Assembly (NCBI RefSeq): GCF_024170405.1
Contig: NZ_JALJYC010000011.1
Span: 10,753 to 74,752, forward strand
DNA: 64,000 bases
Direction: 5' to 3'
DNA from: Neisseria perflava
GTDB taxonomy: Bacteria; Pseudomonadota; Gammaproteobacteria; Burkholderiales; Neisseriaceae
Below are positions 16,623 through 25,368 of the stretch, in pieces. The notes below the pieces were generated by a model. The model ran no database searches, was not told the DNA's origin, and saw nothing but the letters and a program-made list of their open reading frames with translations. The translations under genes were made by a program, and so were the position numbers. Position 1 is the first letter of the stretch; every line of letters starts with the position of its first letter.

Positions 16623-16680
16623 GTTTCACGCTTTCTATTTGGTCATCTCAACGGCGGACATCTCTGCCCGCCCCGACGGT

Positions 16681-17496
16681 TTATTTCTTATATTTCATCT
16701 CGTATTTGATGTCCGACAGGATTTTTTTGAGGTTGTGTTGCAACACTTCTTCCACCAAATCAGGCGCTTGCTCATTGAGCGTTTGTTGCAACTGGTAGGT
16801 AAACAGTGCCATCTGCTTTTGCACCACCACGCGAATCATGCCGTTGACGGCGTCGGTCAGATGCGGGCGCATGCGCTTAATTAGGCGTTCGGTCAGCTCC
16901 TGCTCCGACAGACAAAATACTTCTTTGCGGTTAACCGCCTGCGGGTTTAATACATTGATGTTGACGGTAATTTTTTCCGCAACCTCATCTTCCGGCGCAC
17001 TTTGGCCGTCTGAAACATCATCGTTTTGGTTTTCAGACGGCATTTCATCACCGGCTGCCTCTGCTTGCGCTTTGGGAAATTCAACGGTTTGATGTTTCGG
17101 ATTCAGCCATACGGTACGCGTGGATTCGATGTATTTGTCGGACGCTTTCATTTGCAGGGCGCTCTGCGCGGCCAGCCAGTTTTCCTGCAAAATCACCATA
17201 TTGTCGGTTTCAACTTCCTCACGGCCGCTTTGGGCGACTTCGGCATTGTGCTCCTGCTGCCATTTGAGCAGGTATTCCTGCAATACTTTGTCGCGGTTTT
17301 TATCGTCCAGACGGTGGGCTTCGCTGCGTTTGCTGCGGCCGGATACCGGCGCCGGCGCTGCGCCGGATTCGCGAATCAACGGAGCGTGGGTATAAGGGGC
17401 ATTGAGCTGGCGGGTTTGGCGCAGTTTTTCCAAACGGCTTTCCCAATCTGAATGTTCGTCGGTTTGCGGAGCGGATTTGGGCTGTTGCGGGTTCAT
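16681..17496 (-). CDS. Conserved hypothetical protein, charged and Gln-rich
   Basis: 271 residues, not recognised. Residues 1-120 are polar and probably disordered (Gln, Ser, Glu; includes EWS-like DWESRLEKLRQTR). An acidic stretch lies at ~160-190 (MPSENQNDDVSDGQSAPEDE), and the C-terminal ~90 residues are helical (EQELTERLIKRMRPHLTDAV, VVQKQMALFTYQLQQTLNE). No signal peptide or membrane segment. I chose the ATG at 17496; the longer frame starts with TTG at 17523. Part of MPSEN is encoded by a DUS lying inside the gene. Function unknown. Confidence 0.65.
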   Translation of the reverse strand: MNPQQPKSAPQTDEHSDWESRLEKLRQTRQLNAPYTHAPLIRESGAAPAPVSGRSKRSEAHRLDDKNRDKVLQEYLLKWQQEHNAEVAQSGREEVETDNMVILQENWLAAQSALQMKASDKYIESTRTVWLNPKHQTVEFPKAQAEAAGDEMPSENQNDDVSDGQSAPEDEVAEKITVNINVLNPQAVNRKEVFCLSEQELTERLIKRMRPHLTDAVNGMIRVVVQKQMALFTYQLQQTLNEQAPDLVEEVLQHNLKKILSDIKYEMKYKK

Positions 17497-17586
17497 TTTT
17501 ATCTCATTAGGACTAAGTACCAAGCGTGCTTGGTTTACTATAAAATAGCGGGATATTTTAACAGATTATCAAGGAGCGCACGCATT

Positions 17587-17838
17587 ATGAGCAGCATTGA
17601 ACAACGCATCGAATATTTGGAAGAAGCCAATGAGGTTTTGCGTATGCAGAATCATGTTTTGTCCACCGCGCTCAAGGGGCTAATCCGCGCGCTGCCGTCT
17701 GAAACCGCCGAAGACGTAATCGAATCCATCCAGCTTGCCTTTGAAGACGCGCTGGCCGAGCTGAATTACGAAGACAGTCCGCATACGGATTTGTTCCACG
17801 ATGTGACCTACGCGTTTTTCCGTGAAAAAGAGCGCTGA
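17587..17838 (+). CDS. Small conserved hypothetical protein
   Basis: 83 residues. The N-terminal third (IEQRIEYLEEANEVLRMQNH) is a clear short coiled coil resembling SlyX-type proteins. An acidic helical C-terminus follows (ESIQLAFEDALAELNYEDS). The ATG follows AAGGAGCGCACGCATT. It begins just upstream of the amino-acid-binding lipoprotein gene (84-base gap) and is divergent from the charged hypothetical gene. Function unknown; coiled-coil dimerisation is the only property that can be read from the sequence. Confidence 0.7.
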   Translation: MSSIEQRIEYLEEANEVLRMQNHVLSTALKGLIRALPSETAEDVIESIQLAFEDALAELNYEDSPHTDLFHDVTYAFFREKER

Positions 17839-17922
17839 TTGCTGACGGGTTGATGACAATATTGTGTAAATTTATGCTAAACTCTGCTTTTCTTTTCCAC
17901 CGCTTCCCGTAAGGATTCAATC

Positions 17923-18729
17923 ATGAACATGAAAAAATGGATTGCCGCCGCCGTTACCTGCTCGGCGCTGGTTTTGGCTGCCTGCGGCGGTCAAAGCAAA
18001 GATGCCGCTTCAGCCTCCGCCCCTGCCGCTGACAGCGGCAAAGTGTACCGCGTGGCGATGAATGCTGAGTTTGCGCCGTTTGAATCGCAAGATTCCGCCG
18101 GTAAAATCGAAGGCTTCGATATTGATTTGATGGATGCCATGGCCAAAGCCGGCAATTTCAAAGTCGAATACAAACACCAGCCGTGGGAAAGCCTGTTCCC
18201 CGCGCTGAACAACGGCGATGTAGATATCGTCATGTCGGGCGTGACCATTACCGACGAGCGCAAGCAAACCATGGATTTCACCGATCCTTACTTTGAAATC
18301 ACTCAAGTGGTTTTGGTACCGCAAGGCAAAAAAATTACCTCTTCCGCCGAGCTGAAAAACCGGAACAAAGTCGGCGTGGTTACCGGCTACACCGGCGATT
18401 TTTCCGTATCCAAACTGCTGGGTAACGACAGCGCGAAAATCGCCCGCTTTGAAACCAATCCGCTGGTAATTAAAGAATTGGAAAACGGCGGCTTGGATGC
18501 GGTGGTACTCGACAGCGCCGTGGTTGCCAACTACGTGAAAAACAACCCGACCAAAGGCTTGGATTTCCTGACCCTGCCGGACTTTGACATTGAAAACTAC
18601 GGTATCGCCGTGCGCAAAGGCGACGAAGCCACCGTGAAAATGCTGAACGACGCGCTGAAAAAAGTACGCGAAAGCGGCGAATACGACAAAATCTACGCCA
18701 AATATTTTGCCGAAGAGTCTAAAAAATAA
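17923..18729 (+). CDS. Amino-acid ABC transporter substrate-binding lipoprotein
   Basis: 268-residue family 3 solute-binding protein. The lipoprotein signal ends at the lipobox LAAC (about residues 18-21), followed by an Ala/Ser-rich linker. The binding domain shows NAEFAPFESQDSAGKIEGFD, IDLMDAMAK, DIVMSGVTITDERKQTMDF and the GVVTGYTGDF and LPDFDIENYGIAV segments typical of polar amino-acid binders. The permease and ATPase genes are not adjacent, as is common for such proteins in Neisseria. The ligand cannot be assigned. A second in-frame ATG lies two codons downstream. Confidence 0.92.
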   Translation: MNMKKWIAAAVTCSALVLAACGGQSKDAASASAPAADSGKVYRVAMNAEFAPFESQDSAGKIEGFDIDLMDAMAKAGNFKVEYKHQPWESLFPALNNGDVDIVMSGVTITDERKQTMDFTDPYFEITQVVLVPQGKKITSSAELKNRNKVGVVTGYTGDFSVSKLLGNDSAKIARFETNPLVIKELENGGLDAVVLDSAVVANYVKNNPTKGLDFLTLPDFDIENYGIAVRKGDEATVKMLNDALKKVRESGEYDKIYAKYFAEESKK

Positions 18730-18753
18730 TTCTCGCAACTGCTTATCCGCATA

Positions 18754-18795
18754 AAAAGGCCGTCTGAAACCCTAAATCGTTTCAGACGGCCTTTT
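18754..18795. terminator. Bidirectional DUS terminator
   Basis: A 17-base stem (AAAAGGCCGTCTGAAAC) with an 8-base loop and T run lies between the convergent binding-protein gene and the phoH-like gene. Confidence 0.8.
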
Positions 18796-18823
18796 CTTTC
18801 GCCTTGTTCCACAGCGCCTGCCA

Positions 18824-20239
18824 CTACAACACCGCCACCGCATAATCCGACAGCCGCGAGCGTTCGCCCTGCACCAGCGTGATGTGGCCGTAGTGCGGCC
18901 AGCCTTTGAAACGATCCACCACATAGCTCAGGCCGCTGCTGCCCTCGGTCAGATACGGCGTGTCAATCTGCGCCAGATTGCCCAGGCAGACGACTTTCGT
19001 GCCTTTACCCGCGCGGGTAATCAGGGTTTTCATCTGCTTGGGCGTGAGGTTTTGCGCTTCGTCGATGATGACGAATTTGTTTTGAAACGTCCGTCCGCGC
19101 ATAAAATTCAGCGAACGGATTTTAATGCGGGAGCGTATCAGGTCGGAAGTGGCTTTTTTCGCCCATGCGCTGAATTCGCCGCCCTCGTTTTGCTGGGTCA
19201 GTACCTCCAGATTATCTTCCAACGCCCCCATCCACGGGTTCATTTTTTCTTCTTCCGTACCCGGCAGAAAACCGATGTCCTCGCCGACGGGTACGGTCAC
19301 GCGGGTCATGATGATTTCGTTGTAGCGCTTTTCGTCAAACGTCTGCATCAGCGCGGCGGCCAACGTCAGCAGGGTTTTACCCGTTCCCGCCTGACCCAAA
19401 ATCGTGACCAAATCAATATCGGGATTCATCAAAAGATTCAAGGCGAAATTTTGCTCGCCGTTGCGGGCGGCAATGCCGAACACATTGTTTCTGCCGCTGT
19501 AATCCTTAAGGGTTTCCAGCACCACGCTGCGCTCTTCCACCGCCACCACCCGCGCATTCAGGCAGGATTCGCCGTTATCGTCCGACAGCAGCTCGTTGTG
19601 GTAAAAGTTTTGCTCCGTGCCGCCCTCAATGCGGTAGCACACCCGCCCGCGTTCCTGCCAAGAATGCAGCCGGATACCTTCCTGCGTCCAAAATCCCGGC
19701 GGCAGGCGGCGGCTGCCGCTGTACAGAATATCGCTGTCTTCCAATACTTTATCATTGATATAGTCTTCCGCATGCAAGCCCAAAGCGCGGGCTTTAATGC
19801 GGATATTGATGTCTTTGGATACCAGCGCCACATAATCATAGCCGCCGCCGATACGGTGCGCCAGCGCGGTCACCACCGCCAAAATCTGATTGTCGCCGCT
19901 GCCGGCTGCCAAGCCTTCGGGCAATTCGGCCGCCGCCCGTTCGATTTGTAAAAACAGCTTGCCGCGCGGCTCGGTGTGTTCCGGCAGGCGCAGGCTGATG
20001 CCCTTGCCCAGGCCGTCCGGCTCGGCATTCAACAATTCATCCAGATAACGGCTGGCCTGCCGCGCATTGCGGGCTACGTCGGACAAGCCTTTTTTGTGGT
20101 TATCCATTTCCTCCAGCGTTACCATCGGGATAAAAATATCGTGTTCCTGAAAGCGGAACAAACAGGACGGGTCGTGCAGCAGCACATTGGTATCGAGGAC
20201 AAACAATTTGCGGCCGCCGCCGCTCAGTTTGGGAGACAT
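18824..20239 (-). CDS. PIN-domain / PhoH-like ATPase
   Basis: 471 residues. The N-terminal PIN nuclease domain (~10-150) has the first acidic pair in KLFVLDTNVLLHDP and further acidic residues in SGDNQILAV and VALVSKDINIRIKA. The C-terminal PhoH ATPase domain has Walker A GQAGTGKTLLTLA and Walker B FVIIDEAQNLTPKQM. PhoH2/YlaK-type fusions are thought to act as RNA helicase-nucleases. I chose the ATG at 20239, preceded by AAAGGAAAGC; the open frame extends 29 codons further with no ribosome site. Its downstream end is convergent with the amino-acid-binding protein gene. Confidence 0.9.
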   Translation of the reverse strand: MSPKLSGGGRKLFVLDTNVLLHDPSCLFRFQEHDIFIPMVTLEEMDNHKKGLSDVARNARQASRYLDELLNAEPDGLGKGISLRLPEHTEPRGKLFLQIERAAAELPEGLAAGSGDNQILAVVTALAHRIGGGYDYVALVSKDINIRIKARALGLHAEDYINDKVLEDSDILYSGSRRLPPGFWTQEGIRLHSWQERGRVCYRIEGGTEQNFYHNELLSDDNGESCLNARVVAVEERSVVLETLKDYSGRNNVFGIAARNGEQNFALNLLMNPDIDLVTILGQAGTGKTLLTLAAALMQTFDEKRYNEIIMTRVTVPVGEDIGFLPGTEEEKMNPWMGALEDNLEVLTQQNEGGEFSAWAKKATSDLIRSRIKIRSLNFMRGRTFQNKFVIIDEAQNLTPKQMKTLITRAGKGTKVVCLGNLAQIDTPYLTEGSSGLSYVVDRFKGWPHYGHITLVQGERSRLSDYAVAVL

Positions 20240-20307
20240 GGCTTTCCTTTGCGCGTGAATCACCGTTTCAGTGTGGCAAAGGTGTGTTACAACAGCATGA
20301 AAAAAAT

Positions 20308-20345
20308 CAGGCCGTCTGAAAATCAATAGATTTTCAGACGGCCTG
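20308..20345 (-). terminator. DUS terminator after the GH32 gene
   Basis: CAGGCCGTCTGAAAATC and its complement flank a 4-base loop. It lies 20 bases past the stop of the broken sucrose hydrolase gene. Confidence 0.65.
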
Positions 20346-20365
20346 TCGCATTTTCAAGCAGGCTG

Positions 20366-21686
20366 TTATGCCTTAAGCGCTACCTGCTCTCCACCGATAT
20401 TTCCCGCCAACGCAAAGCCATAATTCTGCGGATACACCTGATAGGTTAAGGCATAACGCCCGCCGTTAATCAAAATCTCCAATACCTGATAATCCAGCAA
20501 TATATCAACGGTTTCCACCACGCAGTCTATCAGCGTTTCGCAAGGAAAATCCGCATGAAAGCCGTTGCCGCCGAACGCGCCGCGTGTAACTTTCAGACGG
20601 CCTTGGCGGTAATCCAGCGTAAAACTGCCTTGCCCGTCACGAAACAGCTCTACGCTAAAATTGCCGTCGGCGTGTAATTGCAGATACACATTTTGCGGTA
20701 ACTCGCCTTGCTGCGGCAGGGGTTGGCGTTCACCCAAATAGGTTTGAAACGCGGCCGGATAACGCTGCACCAAATGATTATCTTCCAAAGACAATTCACG
20801 CGGCACAGCCATCACGCCGCGATATTCGCCGCACGGCGTTTCCTGCGCATACGCCCAGTTGCTCAACCACGCGCCGGTAGTAGGCGGCTCGACACCGTAC
20901 CAGCTTTGCGCGGCGTAATAATCCTTGCCGTAGTCTATCAGGCCGTAATCCTGCTCGGGCGTAAAGGTTTCGCCGTCGAAACTGCCGACAAAATACACCG
21001 ACTCGCTGTCTATGCGTTTTTCGGTATGAATCATGCTCGCCAGCAACAGCCACTTGCCGTCAACTTGCAGCAATTCCGGGCATTCCCAAATATGCGGATA
21101 AGCAAATTTATAACGAAATTCGCCGCATTTCTGCCAATCCAGCAGGTTTTGCGAGCGGTAAAATTCCACCCTGTCGCCTGCCGAACAAGTCATCATCCAC
21201 GTTTTACCCGCTTCAAAATAAAACACTTTCGGATCGCGGAAATCACGGCGGCCGCCGCTCGGAATAATCGGATTACCCGCATATTTGCGGTAGCTGCCGT
21301 CGGTCTGAACCGCCGCTATGCTTTGCATTTCTTCAGGCTGTCCGGCTGCGTTTTCATTCAAATGATTGGTGTAAAACAACAGACTGCGCTGTTCAGACGG
21401 CATTTCGTCGGCAAACAATCCGCTCAGATTATCCTTATCCGTGATTGCGCTGCCCGAATAAATATAACCGAGCGCATCCGGCTCAAGCGCCACGGGCAAT
21501 TCCTGCCAACGGATTAAATCCTGCGACACCGAGTGTCCCCAATGCATAGACCCCCCATTCGGTCGTGTGCGGGTAATACTGGTAAAACTTCTGATAACCG
21601 TCGGCATTGCGGTGCAGACCGTTGGGATCGTTAATCCAGCCTTTGGCGGCGTGAAAATGCAGCAAATAACGGTTGCTTGTCATCAT
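20366..21686 (-). pseudogene. GH32 sucrose (sucrose-6-phosphate) hydrolase, frameshifted at a G6 tract
   Basis: Two frames together make one ~440-residue glycoside hydrolase family 32 protein. The 5' part (from ATG 21686, ribosome site AAGGA) holds the nucleophile motif WINDPNG and ends in YQYYPHTTEWG. The rest continues in the next frame from SMHWGHSVSQDLIRW through the FRDPKVF acid block and WECPELL. The break is at a run of six G on the coding strand (six C on plus, about 21553-21558). Five G would restore TEWGSMHWGH. The remaining reading frames are intact, so the lesion looks recent, switchable or a sequencing error. No sucrose transporter or regulator lies alongside. Confidence 0.85.
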
Positions 21687-21703
21687 TGAATTCCTTATCA
21701 AAA

Positions 21704-21752
21704 AAGGCCGTCTGAAAAATAACGCTTATTCATTATTTTTTCAGACGGCCTT
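21704..21752. terminator. DUS pair upstream of the GH32 gene
   Basis: AG-type DUS arms with a loop of about 20 bases lie immediately upstream of the GH32 start, between it and a MITE-like element. Confidence 0.4.
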
Positions 21753-21761
21753 ACTTACTTA

Positions 21762-21903
21762 ACGTGAGTTCGGGATAAGCATATAAATTTCAGAAACATG
21801 TTCCTTCCGGCAGACAGAAAATCTGACGATTTTCTGTCTGCCGGAATGTCGCATATTTTTGAAAACAATAAAAATATTTAAAATGCTTATCCCAAGCTCA
21901 CGT
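21762..21903. mobile_element. 142-base MITE-like element with target duplication
   Basis: Ends ACGTGAGTTCGGGATAAGC and GCTTATCCCAAGCTCACGT are inverted with two mismatches. A direct repeat TACTTA lies immediately outside both ends (21756-21761 and 21904-21909). The centre is a perfect 19-base stem (21805-21823 with 21828-21846) and loop TGAC. No coding capacity. Inserted a few bases after the serS stop. Confidence 0.8.
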
Positions 21904-21914
21904 TACTTAAAATC

Positions 21915-23210
21915 TTACTTCACTTCCAGCTTAGTCACGCCGCCCATATACGGTTGCAGCGCAGCCGGAATATTAATGCTGCCATCGGCATTTTGGTGGT
22001 TTTCCAACACCGCCACCAGCGTGCGGCCGACCGCCAGACCGGAGCCGTTGAGCGTGTGCACCAAGCGGTTTTTACCGTTTTCGTCTTTGAAACGCGCCTT
22101 CATGCGGCGGGCTTGGAAGTCTTCACAGTTGGAGCAGCTGGAAATCTCGCGGTAAGTATTTTGCGCCGGCACCCACACTTCCAAATCGTAGGTTTTCGCC
22201 GCACCAAAACCCATATCGCCGGTACACAGCGTAATCACACGGTAGGGCAGTTCCAAAGCTTTCAAGATATTTTCGGCATGGCCGACCATCTCTTCCAGCG
22301 CGTCGTAAGATTGGTCGGGATGGGCAATCTGCACCATTTCCACTTTGTCAAACTGGTGCTGGCGGATAAGGCCGCGCACATCCTTACCATACGCACCCGC
22401 TTCGGAACGGAAACACGGCGAATGCGCGGTCAGTTTCAAGGGCAGCGCGGATTCCGGCACAATACTGTCGGCTACGGTATTGGTCAGGGTCACTTCCGCC
22501 GTCGGAATCAGATATTGCGTTTTCTTGCTCTCATCGCCGCCACGGGTAACATGGAACAAATCTTCGGCAAATTTCGGCAGCTGGCCGGTACCCAAAAGCG
22601 CGGTATCATCCACGATATAAGGCGTGTAATGCTCGGTATAGCCGTGTTTCAGCGTATGCGTGTCCAGCATAAACTGCGCCAGTGCACGGTGTAAGCGGGC
22701 AATTTGACCGCGCAGAACAGTAAAACGCGCGCCCGACAGCTTCGCTCCGCCTTCAAAATCCAAGCCCAGCGGCTCGCCCAAATCCACATGGTCTTTGATT
22801 TCAAAATCAAATTCGCGCGGCGTACCGACTTTGCGCACTTCCACGTTTTCCGTTTCATCCGCCCCCTGCGGCACGCTCTCGTGCGGCAGGTTCGGAATGG
22901 TCAGCAGCCAAGCGTCCAGCTCTGCCTGAACCGCTTCCAAATCGGCCGCAGCCTGTTCCAAATCGGTTTTGATTTGCGCCACCTGATCCATCGCGGCCTG
23001 CGCCTCATCGTGTTTGCCCTGCCCTTTCAAAGCACCGATCTGCTTGGAAATACTATTACGCGCCGCCTGCAATTCTTCGGTTTTCACCTGCACGGCCTTA
23101 CGCTGCTCTTCCAGCGCATTGAAACGCGCGGTATCAAAATCATAGCCGCGCTGCGCCAAACGCTCGGCCACGGCAGCGGTGTTGCTGCGGAGTAATTGGA
23201 TGTCTAACAT
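21915..23210 (-). CDS. serS: Seryl-tRNA synthetase
   Basis: 431-residue class II synthetase charging tRNA-Ser (and tRNA-Sec where present). The N-terminal ~110 residues are the long antiparallel coiled-coil arm that grips the tRNA (AVQVKTEELQAARNSISKQI). The catalytic core shows motif 2 (PCFRSEAGAYGKDVRGL) and motif 3 (GSGLAVGRTLVAVLEN). The active-site EISSCSNCEDFQARRMKAR is intact. Length equals E. coli SerS (430). A MITE-like element lies 11 bases past its stop. Confidence 0.97.
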   Translation of the reverse strand: MLDIQLLRSNTAAVAERLAQRGYDFDTARFNALEEQRKAVQVKTEELQAARNSISKQIGALKGQGKHDEAQAAMDQVAQIKTDLEQAAADLEAVQAELDAWLLTIPNLPHESVPQGADETENVEVRKVGTPREFDFEIKDHVDLGEPLGLDFEGGAKLSGARFTVLRGQIARLHRALAQFMLDTHTLKHGYTEHYTPYIVDDTALLGTGQLPKFAEDLFHVTRGGDESKKTQYLIPTAEVTLTNTVADSIVPESALPLKLTAHSPCFRSEAGAYGKDVRGLIRQHQFDKVEMVQIAHPDQSYDALEEMVGHAENILKALELPYRVITLCTGDMGFGAAKTYDLEVWVPAQNTYREISSCSNCEDFQARRMKARFKDENGKNRLVHTLNGSGLAVGRTLVAVLENHQNADGSINIPAALQPYMGGVTKLEVK

Positions 23211-23371
23211 TTTAAACTCTCAATATAAAGGGATGACATGGCGACATTGTAAACCAAATTGCAGGGAATTTCATTGCAGGCCGTCTGAAAGTTTGACGTA
23301 TGGAAACAAACAAAATAATGCTATTGATAGAGCTGCATTGATGGGAGAAAAAAGAGGAAAAGTAGGAATAG

Positions 23372-23404
23372 AAAAAGGCTTCCGAAAAATCGGAAGCCTT
23401 TTTT
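23372..23404 (-). terminator. Intrinsic terminator of the tRNA-Arg/tRNA-Glu transcript
   Basis: AAAAAGGCTTCCGA pairs with TCGGAAGCCTTTTT across an AAAA loop. On the minus strand it lies 6 bases beyond the tRNA-Glu 3' end and runs into a T tract. It is not a DUS hairpin. Confidence 0.75.
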
Positions 23405-23410
23405 AAAATC

Positions 23411-23485
23411 TGGCACGCCCACGGGGAATCGAACCCCGGTTACCGCCGTGAAAGGGCGATGTCCTAACCGCTAGACGATGGGCGC
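23411..23485 (-). tRNA. tRNA-Glu (UUC)
   Basis: 75 bases including an encoded CCA. Read on minus: acceptor GCGCCCA pairs with TGGGCGT, the D arm is TCTAGCGGTTAGGAC, the anticodon loop CTTTCAC gives UUC, and the T arm is GGGGTTCGAATCCCC. The first acceptor pair is G-U. It is 16 bases downstream of tRNA-Arg in the same direction. Confidence 0.95.
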
Positions 23486-23501
23486 GGATACTTGATTTTA
23501 G

Positions 23502-23578
23502 TGGCGCACCCGGAGCGATTCGAACGCCCGACCCTCTGGTTCGTAGCCAGATACTCTATCCAACTGAGCTACGGGTGC
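23502..23578 (-). tRNA. tRNA-Arg (ACG)
   Basis: 77 bases including CCA. Read on minus: acceptor GCACCCG/CGGGTGC, D arm GCTCAGTTGGATAGAGT, anticodon loop CTACGAA giving ACG (edited to ICG, decoding CGN), and T arm ending GTTCGAATC. The sequence is typical of proteobacterial tRNA-Arg(ACG). Confidence 0.96.
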
Positions 23579-23704
23579 ATCCTTATCACTTTGCTTTCGC
23601 GCCGTGAATCAAGAAGACCGAATAATATAGAAACTCTGAAATGCTGTCCAGCATTTTTTATCCGGTTTTTCAAAAAATTTGATAGCTGCTTGATTTATAA
23701 AATC

Positions 23705-25069
23705 TTAAAATCCGCGCAACATGCCCATACCCGACAAATCATGTGCGGCCTTGGCGGCAGTATTGTCGGTCATGCCGCCGATAAAGTCCAAAATCTTCAT
23801 ATATGCCTGATACAGGGTGTCTTCGGGATGTATCGGGTCTTCGTGTTTCAGCAAATCCAATGCAAGAGACTGGCGGATACTGACCTTACCTTCAGCAATC
23901 AGCGCATACGCGGACGGCACCAGTAAATCCAGCAGCGAACCCAAACACGGGAAAGTGGCGATTTCGGTAATCAGCTTGGTATGGTGGCGGAAAATACGCG
24001 TCCGCGCCATTTCTTTGGCTTTTTCCAGCGTATTTTGTACGGCGGGACTGCACAAGGCCAGCAGGTCTTTGCCTTGAAAACTGCCGGCCAGCAAATCGGA
24101 TTGATGCAGCATAAAGGTTTGCGCCACATCGTCCACCGCCCTGCCGATGGCGATGCCGCGCAGCATGGCGCAGCGTTGGCGGCTGGATTGGGCGTGCCAC
24201 GTGCTTTCGGCAAAGGTCAGCTCGCACAAAATGCTCTCTACTTCGGTATCACTGAGCAATTCCAGCTCCACCGCGTCTTCCAAATCCAAGAGCGCGTAGC
24301 AGATGTCATCGGCTGCCTCCATCAGGTAAGACAAGGGGTGGCGTGCCCACCAGTCCGCGCCTTTTTCTACCAAACCCAATTCCTGCGCCACGCGGCGGAT
24401 AAAAGGCAACTCGGTTTGATAGATATTGAATTTGTGCATGCCGTTGGGGTGCAGCGTGGTCCACGGGTATTTCAGCAATGCACCGATGGTGGCGGCGGTC
24501 AGGCGCATACCGCCCCGATTGCGGTACATCTCCAGACTAGCCAATACGCGCAGACTGTGGGCATTGCCTTCATAGGTTTGCACATCGTTGCGCTCGGCTT
24601 CGCTCAAGCCGCTCAGGTATTTGGCGTTAGCTTCATCGCGAAACCACGCCCGCAGCGCGTCTTCACCGGTGTGACCGAAGGGCGGATTGCCCAAATCGTG
24701 CGCCAGACACGCCACTTGCACCACCGCGCCGATGTCGCTGGGCGTATTTTCAGACGGCAAAAAACCGCCGGCCTGCAACATCACGCCGACGCGGTTGCCC
24801 AAGCTGCGGCCAACGCTGGCCACTTCCACGCTGTGGGTCAGGCGGTTGTGGGTCATATCGTGTTCGGCCAGCGGGTGTACCTGCGTTTTGCGCCCAAGCC
24901 GTCTGAATGAGCCGGAAAATACCACGCGGTCGTAGTCGATATGAAAATCCGTACGCAAAGCGTCCGCGCCTTCTTGGGTGGACGGGGTCACGGTGGGGAC
25001 AATTTCGCCGTCTTTGACGCGGAAGCGGCGGGTAGAAAGCAGGTTTTGCCAATTCATGCGGGCAGTCAT
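23705..25069 (-). CDS. dgt: dGTPase-like deoxynucleotide triphosphohydrolase
   Basis: 454-residue HD-superfamily protein of the dGTP triphosphohydrolase family, which cleaves dNTPs to deoxynucleoside and tripolyphosphate. The substrate region RRLGRKTQVHPL and the HD metal motifs THSVEVASVGRSLG and CLAHDLGNPPFGHTGE are visible, as is SYLMEAADDICYALLDLED further on. Length fits the type-2 dGTPase group (~440). The ATG at 25069 follows AAGGAGTAATT. The gene lies downstream of a rho-type region and upstream of the tRNA pair. Confidence 0.93.
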   Translation of the reverse strand: MTARMNWQNLLSTRRFRVKDGEIVPTVTPSTQEGADALRTDFHIDYDRVVFSGSFRRLGRKTQVHPLAEHDMTHNRLTHSVEVASVGRSLGNRVGVMLQAGGFLPSENTPSDIGAVVQVACLAHDLGNPPFGHTGEDALRAWFRDEANAKYLSGLSEAERNDVQTYEGNAHSLRVLASLEMYRNRGGMRLTAATIGALLKYPWTTLHPNGMHKFNIYQTELPFIRRVAQELGLVEKGADWWARHPLSYLMEAADDICYALLDLEDAVELELLSDTEVESILCELTFAESTWHAQSSRQRCAMLRGIAIGRAVDDVAQTFMLHQSDLLAGSFQGKDLLALCSPAVQNTLEKAKEMARTRIFRHHTKLITEIATFPCLGSLLDLLVPSAYALIAEGKVSIRQSLALDLLKHEDPIHPEDTLYQAYMKILDFIGGMTDNTAAKAAHDLSGMGMLRGF

Positions 25070-25162
25070 AATTACTCCTTATGCAGACAAAAGGCCGTCT
25101 GAAAATTTTTGTTTTTGATGTTTGCTGCTTGGTGGATATGAAATCATATCAGGTGGCTGAAC

Positions 25163-25283
25163 GTAGGGTACGTTAGCCGCCCCAAGCGGCGTAACGTACC
25201 GGCTAACGGGTGCTTGGAATATGCAGCAAACACCGACCGTCCGCTAGCCGGTGCAATACGGCGTACCGCCTATTGCACCCTAC
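25163..25283. repeat. GTAGGGT...ACCCTAC palindromic repeat cluster
   Basis: Outer ends GTAGGGT and ACCCTAC enclose imperfect inner palindromes such as GTACGTTAGCCGC-CCCAA-GCGGCGTAACGTAC. It belongs with the shorter copies at 30213 and 31989. It fills most of the 299 bases between dgt and rho, which otherwise hold only DUS. Confidence 0.6.
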
Positions 25284-25320
25284 ACTCTATGGAATGAAGC
25301 TTAAATTGTACGCTAACAAT

Positions 25321-25364
25321 AAAAAGGCCGTCTGAAAAATCACGGATTTTCAGACGGCCTTTGC
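25321..25364 (-). terminator. DUS terminator after rho
   Basis: AAAGGCCGTCTGAAAAATC pairs with its complement (one mismatch) across a short loop. It begins 4 bases past the rho stop on minus. Confidence 0.75.
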
Positions 25365-25368
25365 CGTA

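Noticed and set aside
18884..19951. 355-codon open frame on plus inside the PIN/PhoH gene
   Set aside because: Complement of a conserved gene; no motifs or ribosome site.
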